In this document: positions 1-9,191 of the stretch, piece by piece
Position numbering within the stretch: position 1 is the first letter of the stretch
Layout of the letters: every line of letters begins with the position of its first letter
Assembly: GCF_042682915.1 (NCBI RefSeq)
Contig: NZ_JBHUIW010000003.1
Coordinates: 248,001 to 312,000, forward strand
From: Rhodoplanes azumiensis
GTDB lineage: Bacteria; Pseudomonadota; Alphaproteobacteria; Rhizobiales; Xanthobacteraceae
Length of the DNA: 64,000 bases
Reading direction: 5' to 3'
Made by a program: the position numbers and the translations under genes
The notes under the pieces: generated by a model
What the model was told of the DNA's origin: nothing
What the model saw: only the letters and a program-made list of their open reading frames with translations
Database searches by the model: none

Positions 1-61
1 CCTTGTTTACCGGCCTCTCTCCGTTTCCGATTCGTCTCTCTCGCGGAACCTGGAGAACCCG

Positions 62-1345
62 ATGACCCTGCTGTCCGCCGCAAGGCGCTCGCTCGCGGCG
101 ATGCTCCCGGTCGCGATGCTGGGCGTCGCGATGCTGACCGGCGTGCTGCCGGCGCTCGCGCCGCGGCCCGCCACCGCCGCCGATGCGGACTTCCAGAAGT
201 GGCTGCAGGCGCTGTGGCCGGACGCGCAGGCGCTCGGCGTCTCGCGGCCCGTCTTCGATCAGGCGATCCGCGGGCTCGAGCCGGATCTCTCGCTGCCCGA
301 TCTGGTGATCCCGGGCCGCGCCGAGTCGCCGCCGCGCGGCCAGGCCGAGTTCGTCCAGACGCCGGCCGAGTACCTGCGCGAGAAGAACCTCGCGAACCTC
401 GCCGCCACCGGCCGCAAGCTCTACGGCGAGCACCGCGCCTCCCTGCAGGGCATCGAGCAACGCTTCGGCGTGCCGGCCTCGGTCGTGCTGGCGATCTGGG
501 GGCGGGAGACGGCGTTCGGCTCCTACAAGCTGCCGCACGACGCGCTGCGGGTGCTGGCGACGCAAGGCTATTACGGTCGCCGCAAGGACATGTTCCGCAC
601 CGAGCTCCTCTACGCCCTGAAGATGCTGCAGGACGGCACGCCGCGCGCCGACATGCGGGCCTCGTGGGGCGGTGCCATGGGGCTCACCCAGTTCCTCCCG
701 TCCGAGCTCTACAAGCACGGCGTCGACTTCGACGGCGACGGCCGCCTCGACATCTTCCGCTCGGTCCCCGACGCGCTCGCCTCGGCGGCCCAGCAGCTCC
801 ACGCCAAGGGCTGGCAGCCGGGCAAGCACTGGGCCTACGAGGTGACGCCGCCGGCGCGCGGCTTCGACTGCACGATCGCCGATCCGGAGAACCTCAAGCC
901 GCTGCGCGCGTGGCTCGCCGCCGGCTATGTGCCGGCCGGCGGCAAGCGCCCGGCCGCCGCCGATCTCGACGAGCCGGCGTCGCTGCTGCAGCCGGCCGGC
1001 ACCCACGGACCGTCGTTCCTGATCATGAAGAACTACTACGTGATCAAGGACTACAACTTCTCGGATCTGTACGTGCTGTTCGTCGGCAACGTCTCCGACC
1101 GCATCGCCGGCGGCGGGCCGTTCGCCCGCGCCTGGGATCCGGTCGTGCAGCTGCGGACCAAGGATCTCGAGGAGATGCAGAAGCGCCTCGCCGCGCTCGG
1201 GCTCTACCGCGACAAGATCGACGGCAAGGCCGGGATGCGCACGCGCCTCGCGCTCGGCGCCTACGAGAAGCAGAACGGCCTGCCGCTCGACTGCTGGCCG
1301 GACGCCGCCGTGCTCGACCACATGCGGGCGCGAGCGGGACGCTGA
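62..1345 (+). CDS. Lytic murein transglycosylase, MltB/SLT_2 family with C-terminal peptidoglycan-binding domain
   Basis: A 427-residue exported enzyme that should cleave peptidoglycan glycan strands non-hydrolytically in the periplasm. Residues 1-40 form a signal peptide (Arg-rich start, hydrophobic core, cleavage near ATAADA). The catalytic SLT_2 domain covers about 45-340. It contains the family motif WGRETAFG, whose Glu149 is the expected catalytic acid, and then the GAMGLTQFLPS segment. Residues about 363-420 match the PG_binding_1 repeat (LEEMQKRLAALGLY, IDGKAG). The ATG follows a GGAGAA ribosome site. The C-terminal binding domain places it with the alphaproteobacterial MltB-like group rather than E. 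coli MltB itself. It is convergent with the next gene across a strong hairpin. Confidence 0.93.
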   Translation: MTLLSAARRSLAAMLPVAMLGVAMLTGVLPALAPRPATAADADFQKWLQALWPDAQALGVSRPVFDQAIRGLEPDLSLPDLVIPGRAESPPRGQAEFVQTPAEYLREKNLANLAATGRKLYGEHRASLQGIEQRFGVPASVVLAIWGRETAFGSYKLPHDALRVLATQGYYGRRKDMFRTELLYALKMLQDGTPRADMRASWGGAMGLTQFLPSELYKHGVDFDGDGRLDIFRSVPDALASAAQQLHAKGWQPGKHWAYEVTPPARGFDCTIADPENLKPLRAWLAAGYVPAGGKRPAAADLDEPASLLQPAGTHGPSFLIMKNYYVIKDYNFSDLYVLFVGNVSDRIAGGGPFARAWDPVVQLRTKDLEEMQKRLAALGLYRDKIDGKAGMRTRLALGAYEKQNGLPLDCWPDAAVLDHMRARAGR

Positions 1346-1394
1346 CGCGCGCTCGGCGCGCGCCGGTCGACGTGATCCCGGGCGTCGGAAACGC

Positions 1395-1422
1395 AGACGG
1401 CCGGCGTGACCGCCGGCCGTCT
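1395..1422. terminator. Perfect 12-bp hairpin between convergent genes
   Basis: The arms AGACGGCCGGCG and CGCCGGCCGTCT flank a TGAC tetraloop. The hairpin lies between the stop of the transglycosylase and the stop of the minus-strand gene at 1449. There is no clear T-run on either side, so it may be a weak bidirectional terminator. Confidence 0.6.
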
Positions 1423-1448
1423 CGACGCCTGGTGCCGATGCGGGTGCC

Positions 1449-1847
1449 TCAGGGGCAGAACCAGCGCGGCCGCGAATAGCCGGTGAACTCGCCGTAGGGA
1501 CCGTAGAGCGGTCGCCGCGCCCAGTAGCCGCCCGGGCAGGCGACCGGCATCGGGCCCGCATAGGCCGGGTAGGGCGCGTAGCCGGCGACCGGCGCGTAGC
1601 CCGCATAGGGCGGCGGCGGAGGCGGCGGCTCGACATAGACCGGGGCCGGCGCCGCGTAGCCGGGGCGCGAGCTGGCGATGGCGCCGCCGATGATGGCGCC
1701 GGCGGCGAGCCCGCCGAGCACGCCCGCCGCCACGGCGCCGCCGCTCGGGCCGCGCCGGTAGTAGTACTGGGCGTCCGCCTGGCTCGCCGGCAGCGCGAGC
1801 ACGACGGCGAGCGCCGCCGCCGAGACAGCAGTCAGGCTTCTGGTCAT
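1449..1847 (-). CDS. Small secreted Gly/Tyr/Pro-rich protein
   Basis: A 132-residue protein with a clear signal peptide (MTRSLTAVSAAALAVVLALP, cleavage near ADA). It is followed by YYYRRG, a glycine/alanine-rich stretch (GGAVAAGVLGGLAAGAIIGG) that could be a glycine-zipper membrane segment, and a Tyr/Pro-rich tail with PPPPPPYAGYAPVAGYAPY. It ends in an aromatic/Cys motif. The start was chosen at the internal ATG at 1847, which has a GAGGGG ribosome site; the longer open frame upstream has no signal sequence. Similar short exported proteins are common in Hyphomicrobiales and have no assigned function. It is probably surface or periplasmic. Confidence 0.72.
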   Translation of the reverse strand: MTRSLTAVSAAALAVVLALPASQADAQYYYRRGPSGGAVAAGVLGGLAAGAIIGGAIASSRPGYAAPAPVYVEPPPPPPPYAGYAPVAGYAPYPAYAGPMPVACPGGYWARRPLYGPYGEFTGYSRPRWFCP

Positions 1848-2042
1848 GGTCCCCTCGTGAGGCTCCGTTATCAGGGCCGCGATTTTGGTCGCGCCGGATC
1901 CTCGTGCGGGAAGGTCGGTCCGGGCGCTCCGATCAGCCCCGTGCGGCTGACGGCAGATCCACAAGAGAGCGTTTCAATTTGTCGTTAGTTGGGCGGCGAC
2001 GCCGCGCTCGCGCGCTAACGCGTTGAGGCCGATGAACATTCG

Positions 2043-2420
2043 TTAATAGCAGATCGGCCCCGTCCGCCACCGCCAGCCGTAGTCGGTCCACACCCGCTGG
2101 CGCTGCATCCAGCAACCCGGTGCCACCGGCACGACCGGGCCCCAGAGATCGCTCCGCGGCAGATCGCTCCACGGCAGGGCGCGCCAGGCGACCGGGCTGC
2201 CGGGCGCCGCGTAGGGGCCGTAGGCATAGTATCCATTGTTGGCCGCGAGCCCGCCGACGATCGGTCCGGCGACCGGGCGGGGCGCCGCCCGGCGGCCGCC
2301 CGAGCCGTCGGCGAGCGCCGGTGTCGCGATCATCACGGCCACGCCCACCCCGGCGCCCAGGACGAGTGTTGCGCTCGCCGTTACGCCGAGCCGTGCGACC
2401 AGTCGAACGATCGTCTGCAT
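2043..2420 (-). CDS. Small secreted protein of unknown function
   Basis: A 125-residue product with an N-terminal signal peptide (about residues 1-37, ending ATPALADG), a Gly/Arg-rich linker, a GGLAANNGYYAYGPY stretch and a C-terminal CWMQRQRVWTDYGWRWRTGPICY-like pair of Cys around Trp/Tyr residues. The last feature resembles the C-terminus of the neighbouring 1449-1847 product and of other small alphaproteobacterial exported proteins. The start was taken at the ATG at 2420 behind GAGG; an upstream in-frame start would bury the signal peptide. Function is unknown. The two tandem genes on the minus strand look like diverged members of one exported family. Confidence 0.68.
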   Translation of the reverse strand: MQTIVRLVARLGVTASATLVLGAGVGVAVMIATPALADGSGGRRAAPRPVAGPIVGGLAANNGYYAYGPYAAPGSPVAWRALPWSDLPRSDLWGPVVPVAPGCWMQRQRVWTDYGWRWRTGPICY

Positions 2421-2545
2421 GGATCCTCGCCGCGTCGCCGAACGTGTCCGAAACGTCCGAGAGTCGGATCGCCGAGTAAAGATCATTTAATCGCCCCCCG
2501 GTACTGTCGCCTCAAATTGAATCGATCCCGCGGGTTTCGTCCACC

Positions 2546-2821
2546 ATGATCCGTCGTGCCTGTCTCGTCGTCTCGATCGTGTCGGCCGCGGGGGGCGCGC
2601 ATGCTTGGGCCGGGCCGGCCTGCACGACCGCCTCGGTCGACCGGTGGATTCCCGCCGAGGCGATGCGCCGGCGCATCGAGGGGGACGGGTACCGGGTCGG
2701 CGTGTTCAAGACGACCGAGGGACGCTGCTACGAGATCTACGGGCGCGACAAGGACGGCCGCCGCGTCGAGATCTATTTCGATCCGGTGTCCGGCGCGATC
2801 GTCAAGTCGAGCGTTCGATGA
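2546..2821 (+). CDS. PepSY-domain small exported protein
   Basis: A 91-residue protein with a signal peptide (residues 1-22, cleavage near AWA). The mature part carries the PepSY pattern: W-P-x-E-x-M-R-R-R-I-E-x-D-G-Y-R-V at about 33-50, then CYEIYGRDKDGRRVEIYFDP and a final V-K-S. PepSY domains are small periplasmic modules often coupled to sensor kinases or peptidases. The stop codon overlaps the start of the histidine kinase gene (ATGATGA), so the two are almost certainly translationally coupled. That suggests it modulates or feeds ligand information to the kinase. Confidence 0.85.
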   Translation: MIRRACLVVSIVSAAGGAHAWAGPACTTASVDRWIPAEAMRRRIEGDGYRVGVFKTTEGRCYEIYGRDKDGRRVEIYFDPVSGAIVKSSVR

Positions 2822-5616
2822 TGCATCGAACCGAGCCTTCCGCCACGCCGATTCGGACGAGCGCGCGGGAGATCGGTCCGTTCGCCGTCGCCATCCTCCT
2901 GATGCTCGCCGCGATCGTCGTTCCGGCGGCCTGGCACGCGCATCAGATCGCCGACGGCCGCGCGCTCGTGGCCACCATCGAGACGGACGTGAAGCGCCAT
3001 GATCTGATCCGCCGGCTCGACGACGACTACAGCCGCGTCTTCGGTACGGTCGCGGGACTGGCCGCCGGCGTCGATCCGGCCGAGCGGACGGAGCTGTCCG
3101 AAGAGGCGCAGGCGGTGATGCGCGGACTGCTCGAGGTCGATTCGCCGCTCGACCGCCTGATCTCGGTGACGGCAGGAGTCGTCCCGGCCGCCGATCAGAT
3201 CGCGCTGTGGACGCTCACCCGCGACATCGTCGACGCCTTCGACCACATCGCCGCGTGGCGGCGGACCCCGGCCACCGACGAGGAACGATCGTTCCACGTG
3301 CTGGCGCTCTACCGCGACGTCGCGGCGGTGCGTGCCATCCTCGACCGCATGGACGATCGGCTCGACGCGCAGATCCTGTCGCGGCTCGGATCCTCGCTGG
3401 CGCTGGTCGAGACCGCGGTGCCGACGCTGTGGCTGATCGGGGTCGCGGGCGCGTTCGTCGCCGTCGCCATCCTGGTGTTCATGTCGCGTGCGATCCGCCG
3501 CCTACGCCGCGTCCGTGCGGCCCTGGAGGCCAACCGGGCTGCGCTGGCGGGCCAGAACCGAATGTTCAAGGACGCGCTAGAGAGCATGAGCCAAGGCCTC
3601 TCGATGTGCGACGAGGCGGGTCGGCTGATCGTCTGCAACACCCGCTTCGTCGAAATGTACGGCGGCCCCGGCTTGACGATCGAGCCCGGCATGCCGTTCG
3701 AAGACTTCGCGCGCGGGCTGCGTCGGAGCGGGCTGATCGTCGACCCGGCGAGCCGTCTCGACGTCATCCCGGAGGAGAACCAGTCGTGGATCGAGACGCT
3801 GGGCAACGGTCGCGTCGTCGCGGTCAGCCGGCGCATGCGGCCGTCGGGCGGCTGGGTCGGCACCCACGAGGACATCACCGAGCTCGCCCGCGCCCAGCGG
3901 CAGCGGGCCGAGGCGGAGGCCGAATCGGTCAAGGCGCGCGAGCAGGAGCGCGCCGCCGAGGCGGCCTGCCGCGCCAAGTCGGGCTTCTTCGCCGTGATGA
4001 GCCACGAGATCCGCACGCCGCTGAACGGCCTGCTCGGTCTCGCCGCCACCTTGCTGGAGACGAGCCTCGACACCGACCAGCGCAAGACGCTGGAGGCCAT
4101 CAACCAGTCGGGCGAGAGCCTGCTCGCCATCCTCAACGACATTCTCGACCTGTCGAAGCTCGAGGCCGGGCGGGTGCAGTTCGAGTCGGTGGCGTTCTCG
4201 CCGCGCGAGCTCGCCGACGACGTCGTCGGCATGCTCGGACCGCAGGCGCGCGCCCGCGGCGTCTCGCTGTTCCTGTCGGTCGGCGGCGAGGTGCCGGCGC
4301 TGATGCGCGGTGATCCGGGTCGCATCCGCCAGGTGCTGCTCAATCTCGCCGGCAACGCGCTGAAGTTCACGGCGGCGGGGGGCGAGGTCGAGCTGTCGCT
4401 CGGCTGCGCCGGCCGCGACGCGACGACGGCGCGGCTCGAATGGGCGGTGCGCGACACCGGCATCGGCATCGCGCCGGAACGCATCGGCACGTTGTTCTCC
4501 GACTATGTCCAGGCCGATTCCTCGATCAACCGCCGGTTCGGCGGCACCGGGCTCGGGCTCGCCATCTGCAAGCGGCTGGTCGAGCAGATGGGCGGCGAGA
4601 TCGGCGTGCGCTCCGCGCTCGGCCGCGGCTCGACCTTCGCGTTCTCGCTGACCCTGCCGGTCACCGACACGGCGCACCGGCCGGGGCTCGTCGGCCCGGT
4701 GTCGCATGCCGCCTTCACGGCGGCGCTGGGCCGCCTCGGGCGGCCGCTGCGCGTCCTGCTGGTCGAGGACAACGCGACCAACCAGCTCGTCGTCACCCGC
4801 ATGCTGAAGTCCTTCGACATCGCGATCAGGATCGCCGAGGACGGCCTCCAGGCGCTCGCCGCCGTCACCGACTATCCGTGCGATCTGATCCTGATGGACG
4901 TGCGCATGCCCGGGATGGACGGGCTCGAGGCGACCCGCCGCATCCGCGCCCGCGGCGGCCGCTGGGCGACGCTGCCGATCGTGGCGCTGACAGCCAATGC
5001 GTTCCCGGACGACGTGCAGGCCTGCCGCGAGGCCGGGATGACCAGCTTCATGGCGAAGCCGGTCCGCAAGGGCATCCTGATCGAGACGCTGGCTCAGGCC
5101 GTGCAGGCGGTGGCCTACGGCGGGGCCGGTGTCGAGGATGCGCCGGAGGGCGGCGCCGCCGGCCCTGCGGCCGAGGGAGCCGCGTGTCATCCGGCCGGGC
5201 CTGCCCACGGACGCGCCGATGCTGCGGACGGCTCTCGGCGGCGACGGAGCGGCGACGCCCCGGCGCCGCCCGTGCACGATGCGACGGTCGCCGCGATGCT
5301 GCGCGCGGAGATCGGCAACGACGGCTTCGCCGCGACGCTGGCCTGTTTTCTCGAGGAGACCCGTCGCCGGGTCGAGGTGCTGCGCGCGCTGGCCGGCACG
5401 CCCGAGCGCCGGATGCTCGGCGTCGAGGCTCACACGCTGAAGGGGGCGGCGACCGCGCTCGGCTTCCGCCGGCTCGCCGAGATCGCGCTGGCGCTCGAGA
5501 CCGAGGCGGCGGCGATCACGCCGGCGCGGGCGCGGGAGCTGACCGCGACGCTCGATCGCGCGTTCGCCGAGGCCGACGCGGTCGGCCGCAAGCTGAACGC
5601 CGAGCACGCCGCCTGA
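2818..5616 (+). CDS. Hybrid sensor histidine kinase (PAS-HisKA-HATPase-REC-HPT)
   Basis: A 932-residue membrane phosphorelay kinase. Two transmembrane segments (about 19-39 and 204-226) bracket a helical periplasmic sensor. They are followed by a PAS-like domain (about 248-360), a HisKA domain with MSHEIRTPLNG (His396), a HATPase with NALKF, DTGIGI and GGTGLGLAIC (about 500-610), a receiver with LILMDVRMPGMDG (Asp694), and a C-terminal HPT domain with AHTLKGAA (His872). All four phosphotransfer modules look intact, so it can run an internal His-Asp-His relay to an unlinked response regulator. No cognate output regulator is adjacent. The start is the ATG overlapping the PepSY stop; a longer upstream frame overlaps that gene and is rejected. 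Confidence 0.92.
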   Translation: MMHRTEPSATPIRTSAREIGPFAVAILLMLAAIVVPAAWHAHQIADGRALVATIETDVKRHDLIRRLDDDYSRVFGTVAGLAAGVDPAERTELSEEAQAVMRGLLEVDSPLDRLISVTAGVVPAADQIALWTLTRDIVDAFDHIAAWRRTPATDEERSFHVLALYRDVAAVRAILDRMDDRLDAQILSRLGSSLALVETAVPTLWLIGVAGAFVAVAILVFMSRAIRRLRRVRAALEANRAALAGQNRMFKDALESMSQGLSMCDEAGRLIVCNTRFVEMYGGPGLTIEPGMPFEDFARGLRRSGLIVDPASRLDVIPEENQSWIETLGNGRVVAVSRRMRPSGGWVGTHEDITELARAQRQRAEAEAESVKAREQERAAEAACRAKSGFFAVMSHEIRTPLNGLLGLAATLLETSLDTDQRKTLEAINQSGESLLAILNDILDLSKLEAGRVQFESVAFSPRELADDVVGMLGPQARARGVSLFLSVGGEVPALMRGDPGRIRQVLLNLAGNALKFTAAGGEVELSLGCAGRDATTARLEWAVRDTGIGIAPERIGTLFSDYVQADSSINRRFGGTGLGLAICKRLVEQMGGEIGVRSALGRGSTFAFSLTLPVTDTAHRPGLVGPVSHAAFTAALGRLGRPLRVLLVEDNATNQLVVTRMLKSFDIAIRIAEDGLQALAAVTDYPCDLILMDVRMPGMDGLEATRRIRARGGRWATLPIVALTANAFPDDVQACREAGMTSFMAKPVRKGILIETLAQAVQAVAYGGAGVEDAPEGGAAGPAAEGAACHPAGPAHGRADAADGSRRRRSGDAPAPPVHDATVAAMLRAEIGNDGFAATLACFLEETRRRVEVLRALAGTPERRMLGVEAHTLKGAATALGFRRLAEIALALETEAAAITPARARELTATLDRAFAEADAVGRKLNAEHAA

Positions 5617-5714
5617 CGGTCTCGATGGGCGGTGGCGCGATCCCTGGCGATCCGAACACGACCCATCGACGGACTGGCCGACCAGACCCGACGACCCGCC
5701 CGGACGACGGCCCG

Positions 5715-6065
5715 TCAGCGCGTCGAGGACGAGCGACCGCCCGGCTTCGGGTTCACGCCTTCGACCGTCTCGGGCTGCGGGCTCGGCGAGCCGGGCGTCG
5801 GCGCGTGATTGGACGTGCCCGTGAAGGAGCCGCCGGTGCCGCCGGTCCAGCCGGTCGAGCCCTCGTTGCCGGGCGCCGTGCCCGAGGACGGGCCGGTCTT
5901 CGGATCGTTGGCGGGCGTGTCGGGCCTTTCGGTCCCGCCCTGCGGCGTCGTCGTCTGAGCGGCGGCGACCGCCAAGCCGCCGATCAGCAGCGGGGTGGCG
6001 ATCAGCGACGACAGCGCGAGGCGTGACAGCGAGAGGCACGGCAGCGCGAGGCGGGACAGGGGCAT
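5715..6065 (-). CDS. Small exported Thr/Gly/Pro-rich protein
   Basis: A 116-residue product. Residues 1-38 form a signal peptide (LSSLIATPLLIGGLAVAAAQ). The rest is low-complexity and predicted disordered, with TPQGGTERPDTPANDPK, GSTGWTGGTGGSFTGT and a PSPQPETVEGVNPKPGG tail. The start was chosen at 6065, which has a GGGAGA ribosome site; an upstream ATG at 6146 would put 27 residues before the signal. There is no recognisable domain. It is transcribed away from the helicase gene's 3' end. Confidence 0.6.
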   Translation of the reverse strand: MPLSRLALPCLSLSRLALSSLIATPLLIGGLAVAAAQTTTPQGGTERPDTPANDPKTGPSSGTAPGNEGSTGWTGGTGGSFTGTSNHAPTPGSPSPQPETVEGVNPKPGGRSSSTR

Positions 6066-6156
6066 GGCTCGTCTCCCGGAACCGGCGCCCGGACGGGCGC
6101 CCGTACCCCAATGCGGCAGCTCGATGCGCGGTTCCCGGCGCCGCACCCGGTCGGTG

Positions 6157-7275
6157 TCACACCACCACGGTGAGGCGCTTCGCGGCCCGTGTGATGCCCG
6201 TGTAGAGCCACCGCTCGCGCGACTCCTGGAACGCGAAGCTCTCGTCGAACAGCACGACGTCGTCCCACTGCGAGCCCTGCGCCTTGTGGACGGTGAGCAC
6301 GTAGCCGTAGTCGAACTCGTCGTAGACCTTGCGCTGCGCCCAGTCGATCTCCTCGATGTTGCCGAGGAAGCACTCGGCCCGCACCGTCACCTTGACGAGC
6401 TTGCTGCGGGCGGACAGCTCCTCGTCGGGCGCGATCCGCATGGTGACGAGCGCCTTGGAGCGGCCGGTGGCGCGCTCCTTGACGGTCCACAGCCCGCCGT
6501 TGAACAGCGCCTTGCGGCGGTTGTTGCGCAGGCAGACCAGCTTGTCGCCGGCGACCGGCAGCGGATCCGCGAGGCCGCGGCGCTGGCGCAGGCGGCCGTT
6601 GTAGGCGCGCCGCGTGGCGTTGCGGCCGACCAGCACCTGATCGGCGTCGAGCACGCGGGCCGGATCGAGCTCGTTCTTGCGCACCACCTGGCTGACCCCG
6701 TAGTCGCCGGGCGCGAGGCGGGCGCCCTCGCGCACCTGCATCGACAGCCGCACGATCGGATCGTCCTGCGCCTGGCGATGCACCTCGGTCAGCATCGCGT
6801 CGGGCGCGTGCTCGGTGAAGAAGCCGCCGCCCTGGATGGGCGGAAGCTGCGCCGGATCGCCGAGCACCAGGATCGGCACGCCGAACGACATCAGGTCGCG
6901 GCCGAGCTCGGCGTCGACCATCGAGCACTCGTCGACGATGATCAGCTTCGCCTTGGAGGCCGGCGCCTCGTCCCACAGCGTGAAGCTCGGCTGCTCGGTC
7001 TCGGTGTCGATCGGCTTGTAGATCAGGCTGTGCAGCGTCGATGCGCCGTGGCACCCTTTCGAGCGCATCACCTGGGCGGCCTTGCCCGTGAAGGCGGCGA
7101 ACTTCACCTCGCCGTCGACGCCCTCGGCGATGTGGCGGGCGAGCGTCGTCTTGCCGGTGCCGGCATAGCCGAACAGGCGGAAGACCGGCGGCGTGCCGCG
7201 CGTGCCCGGGCCGTCGTCGAGCCAGCGCGCGACGGCGGCGAGAGCCTTGTTCTGGTGAGGCGTGAAGACTGGCAT
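6157..7275 (-). CDS. ATP-dependent RecD-like DNA helicase (AAA_30/UvrD_C_2)
   Basis: A 372-residue superfamily 1 helicase, much shorter than RecD or TraI. Walker A is GYAGTGKTT (about 36-44), Walker B is LIIVDECSMVD, and motif III lies in ILVLGDPAQLPP. The C-terminal UvrD_C_2 module has TVHKAQGSQWDDV and YTGITRAAKRL. Compact helicases of this type occur widely in alphaproteobacteria and phages; a role in DNA repair or recombination is inferred. The start at 7275 was chosen because GAAGG lies seven bases upstream. It is divergent from the diguanylate cyclase gene. Confidence 0.88.
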   Translation of the reverse strand: MPVFTPHQNKALAAVARWLDDGPGTRGTPPVFRLFGYAGTGKTTLARHIAEGVDGEVKFAAFTGKAAQVMRSKGCHGASTLHSLIYKPIDTETEQPSFTLWDEAPASKAKLIIVDECSMVDAELGRDLMSFGVPILVLGDPAQLPPIQGGGFFTEHAPDAMLTEVHRQAQDDPIVRLSMQVREGARLAPGDYGVSQVVRKNELDPARVLDADQVLVGRNATRRAYNGRLRQRRGLADPLPVAGDKLVCLRNNRRKALFNGGLWTVKERATGRSKALVTMRIAPDEELSARSKLVKVTVRAECFLGNIEEIDWAQRKVYDEFDYGYVLTVHKAQGSQWDDVVLFDESFAFQESRERWLYTGITRAAKRLTVVV

Positions 7276-7409
7276 GGCGGCGCCTTCTAGCACGGCGGCC
7301 GTGGAAGCGTTAATCAGTCGGTGGAAGGTTTACGGTACAGACGAATCGACCGGTTTTGTCGCGTCGCGAGATTTGTTGGATCGCGGGCGGACGGGTGGGG
7401 ACGGTGCCG

Positions 7410-9182
7410 ATGCCGAGGGATTTTTGGGCGCCCCTGCGCGCGCTTCGTGCGCGCGTGACGGCGAGCCTCCAGACGCGCGTGCTGCTGCTCACCGTCGCGG
7501 TCTTCGTCGTCGTCTCGCTGCCGGCTTACGTGGCCTTCGAATGGATCGTCCGCGGCACGGTGGTGAAGCTCGGCACGTTGTTCGCCGAGAAGCAGGTGCT
7601 GTTCGACCGCTATCGCGGCCTCGAGGCGCTGATGCGCGAGGTGTCGCTCGCCGAGACGCTGACGCGCTCGCCGGTCGTGCTCGCCTGGGCGACCGACGAG
7701 GCCGATCCCGCCAAGGCCGCGGTCGCGCTCGCCGAGCTCGAGCGCTATCGCCGGTCGTTCCAGGACCACAGCTGGTTCTTCGTCGTCCACGCCTCCGGCA
7801 ACTATTACTTCAACGATCACGAGGGCGCCTTCGCGGGCCGCGAGTTCCGCTACACGGTACGGTCGGACAACCCGCGCGACGGCTGGTACTTCCGGACCGT
7901 CGCGGACGGTCCGGGCTGCCGCCTCAACGTCGACCGTGACGACAACCTCGCCGTCACCAAGGTGTGGATCAACTGCGTGGTCGCCGATGCCGGCTCGGGC
8001 CGCGCGCTCGGCGTGCTCGGCACCGGCGTCGATCTCACCGCCTTCATCCGCGAGGTGGTCGCCATCCCGCAGGTCGGGGTGCAGAGCATGTTCGTCGATC
8101 GCTCGGGCGCCATCCAGGCGCATCGCGACCCGGGCATGGTCGACTTCCACAGCCTCACGAAGGACACCAAGGCGAAGAAGACGATCTTCGCCCAGGTCGA
8201 CGGCGACGACGACCGGGCCGCGCTCGCGGCCATGATGGAGCGGCTCGTCGCCGGCCGGAACACCGTGGAGTCGCGCTTCATCCGGATCGGCGGCAAGGAC
8301 TATCTGGTCGGCGTCGGCTGGCTCGACCGGGTCGGCTGGTTCAACGTGACGCTGATGGACGTCGACGCCATCATCGACCGCGAGCTGTTCGCGCCGATCG
8401 CGGCGCTCCTCGCGCTGATCGCCGGCGCCGCCGTGGCGCTGATGATGGTTTTCTTCCGCCGCGTCGTGCTCGACCGGCTCGGCCGCCTCGAAGCCGGCAT
8501 CCACCGCATGGAGGCCGGCGACTTCGCCGCCGAGCCCGATCCGCGTCCCGACGAGATCGGCCGTCTCTCGCGCGCCTTCGCCCGCATGGCCCGCAAGGTC
8601 GGCGATCACACCGCGACGCTGGAGACGACGGTCGCCGAGCGCACCGCGCAATTGCGCCGGCTCGCCGAGCGCGATCCGCTCACCGGCATCTACAATCGCC
8701 GCGGCGTGATCGCCGCCGTGGAGGAGCGCCGCGCTCCCGGCGCCCGCGACGGCGACCCGCTCGGCCTCCTGCTGATCGACTTCGACTTGTTCAAGTCGAT
8801 CAACGACCAGCACGGCCACCACGCCGGCGATCGCGTGCTGTCGGAGGCGGCGCGGCGGCTCGAGTCGGTGCTGCGGGCCGGCGACGTCTACGGCCGCTGG
8901 GGCGGCGACGAGTTCATCGTGGTGGCCGGCGAGGCCTCCGAGACGGCGCTGCGCCGGCTCGGCGAGCGGCTGATCGCGGCGATCGCCGGCACGCCGGTCG
9001 CCTTCGAGGGCGGGGACGAGGCGCGCGTCTCGATCAGCATCGGGGCGTGCCGGATCGCCGCCGGCGAGCCGCTCGACGCGGCGCTCGCCCGCGCCGACGC
9101 CGCCCTCTACGCCGCCAAGCGGGCCGGCCGCGACACCGTTGTGGTGCACGATCCGCGCGGCGACGTGCCGCTCAGCGCGTGA
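7410..9182 (+). CDS. Membrane diguanylate cyclase (sensor-HAMP-GGDEF)
   Basis: A 590-residue inner-membrane enzyme expected to make cyclic di-GMP. TM1 lies near residues 24-47, then a large dCache-like periplasmic sensor to about 325 (with WFFVVHASGNYYFNDHEG), TM2 at about 326-349, a HAMP linker with RMEAGDFAAEPDPRPDEIGR, and the GGDEF domain. The catalytic motif is an intact GGDEF at residues 498-502. An RxxD inhibitory site (RAGD) sits five residues before it, so product inhibition is expected. No EAL domain is present. The start is taken at the ATG at 7410; an upstream in-frame ATG at 7356 is possible. Confidence 0.92.
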   Translation: MPRDFWAPLRALRARVTASLQTRVLLLTVAVFVVVSLPAYVAFEWIVRGTVVKLGTLFAEKQVLFDRYRGLEALMREVSLAETLTRSPVVLAWATDEADPAKAAVALAELERYRRSFQDHSWFFVVHASGNYYFNDHEGAFAGREFRYTVRSDNPRDGWYFRTVADGPGCRLNVDRDDNLAVTKVWINCVVADAGSGRALGVLGTGVDLTAFIREVVAIPQVGVQSMFVDRSGAIQAHRDPGMVDFHSLTKDTKAKKTIFAQVDGDDDRAALAAMMERLVAGRNTVESRFIRIGGKDYLVGVGWLDRVGWFNVTLMDVDAIIDRELFAPIAALLALIAGAAVALMMVFFRRVVLDRLGRLEAGIHRMEAGDFAAEPDPRPDEIGRLSRAFARMARKVGDHTATLETTVAERTAQLRRLAERDPLTGIYNRRGVIAAVEERRAPGARDGDPLGLLLIDFDLFKSINDQHGHHAGDRVLSEAARRLESVLRAGDVYGRWGGDEFIVVAGEASETALRRLGERLIAAIAGTPVAFEGGDEARVSISIGACRIAAGEPLDAALARADAALYAAKRAGRDTVVVHDPRGDVPLSA

Positions 9183-9191
9183 GGTCGCCAC

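Noticed and set aside
3577..6111. 844-residue minus-strand open frame
   Set aside because: It lies antisense to the hybrid kinase, is rich in Arg/Gly/Asp-Glu, has no recognisable domain, and arises from high GC third positions.
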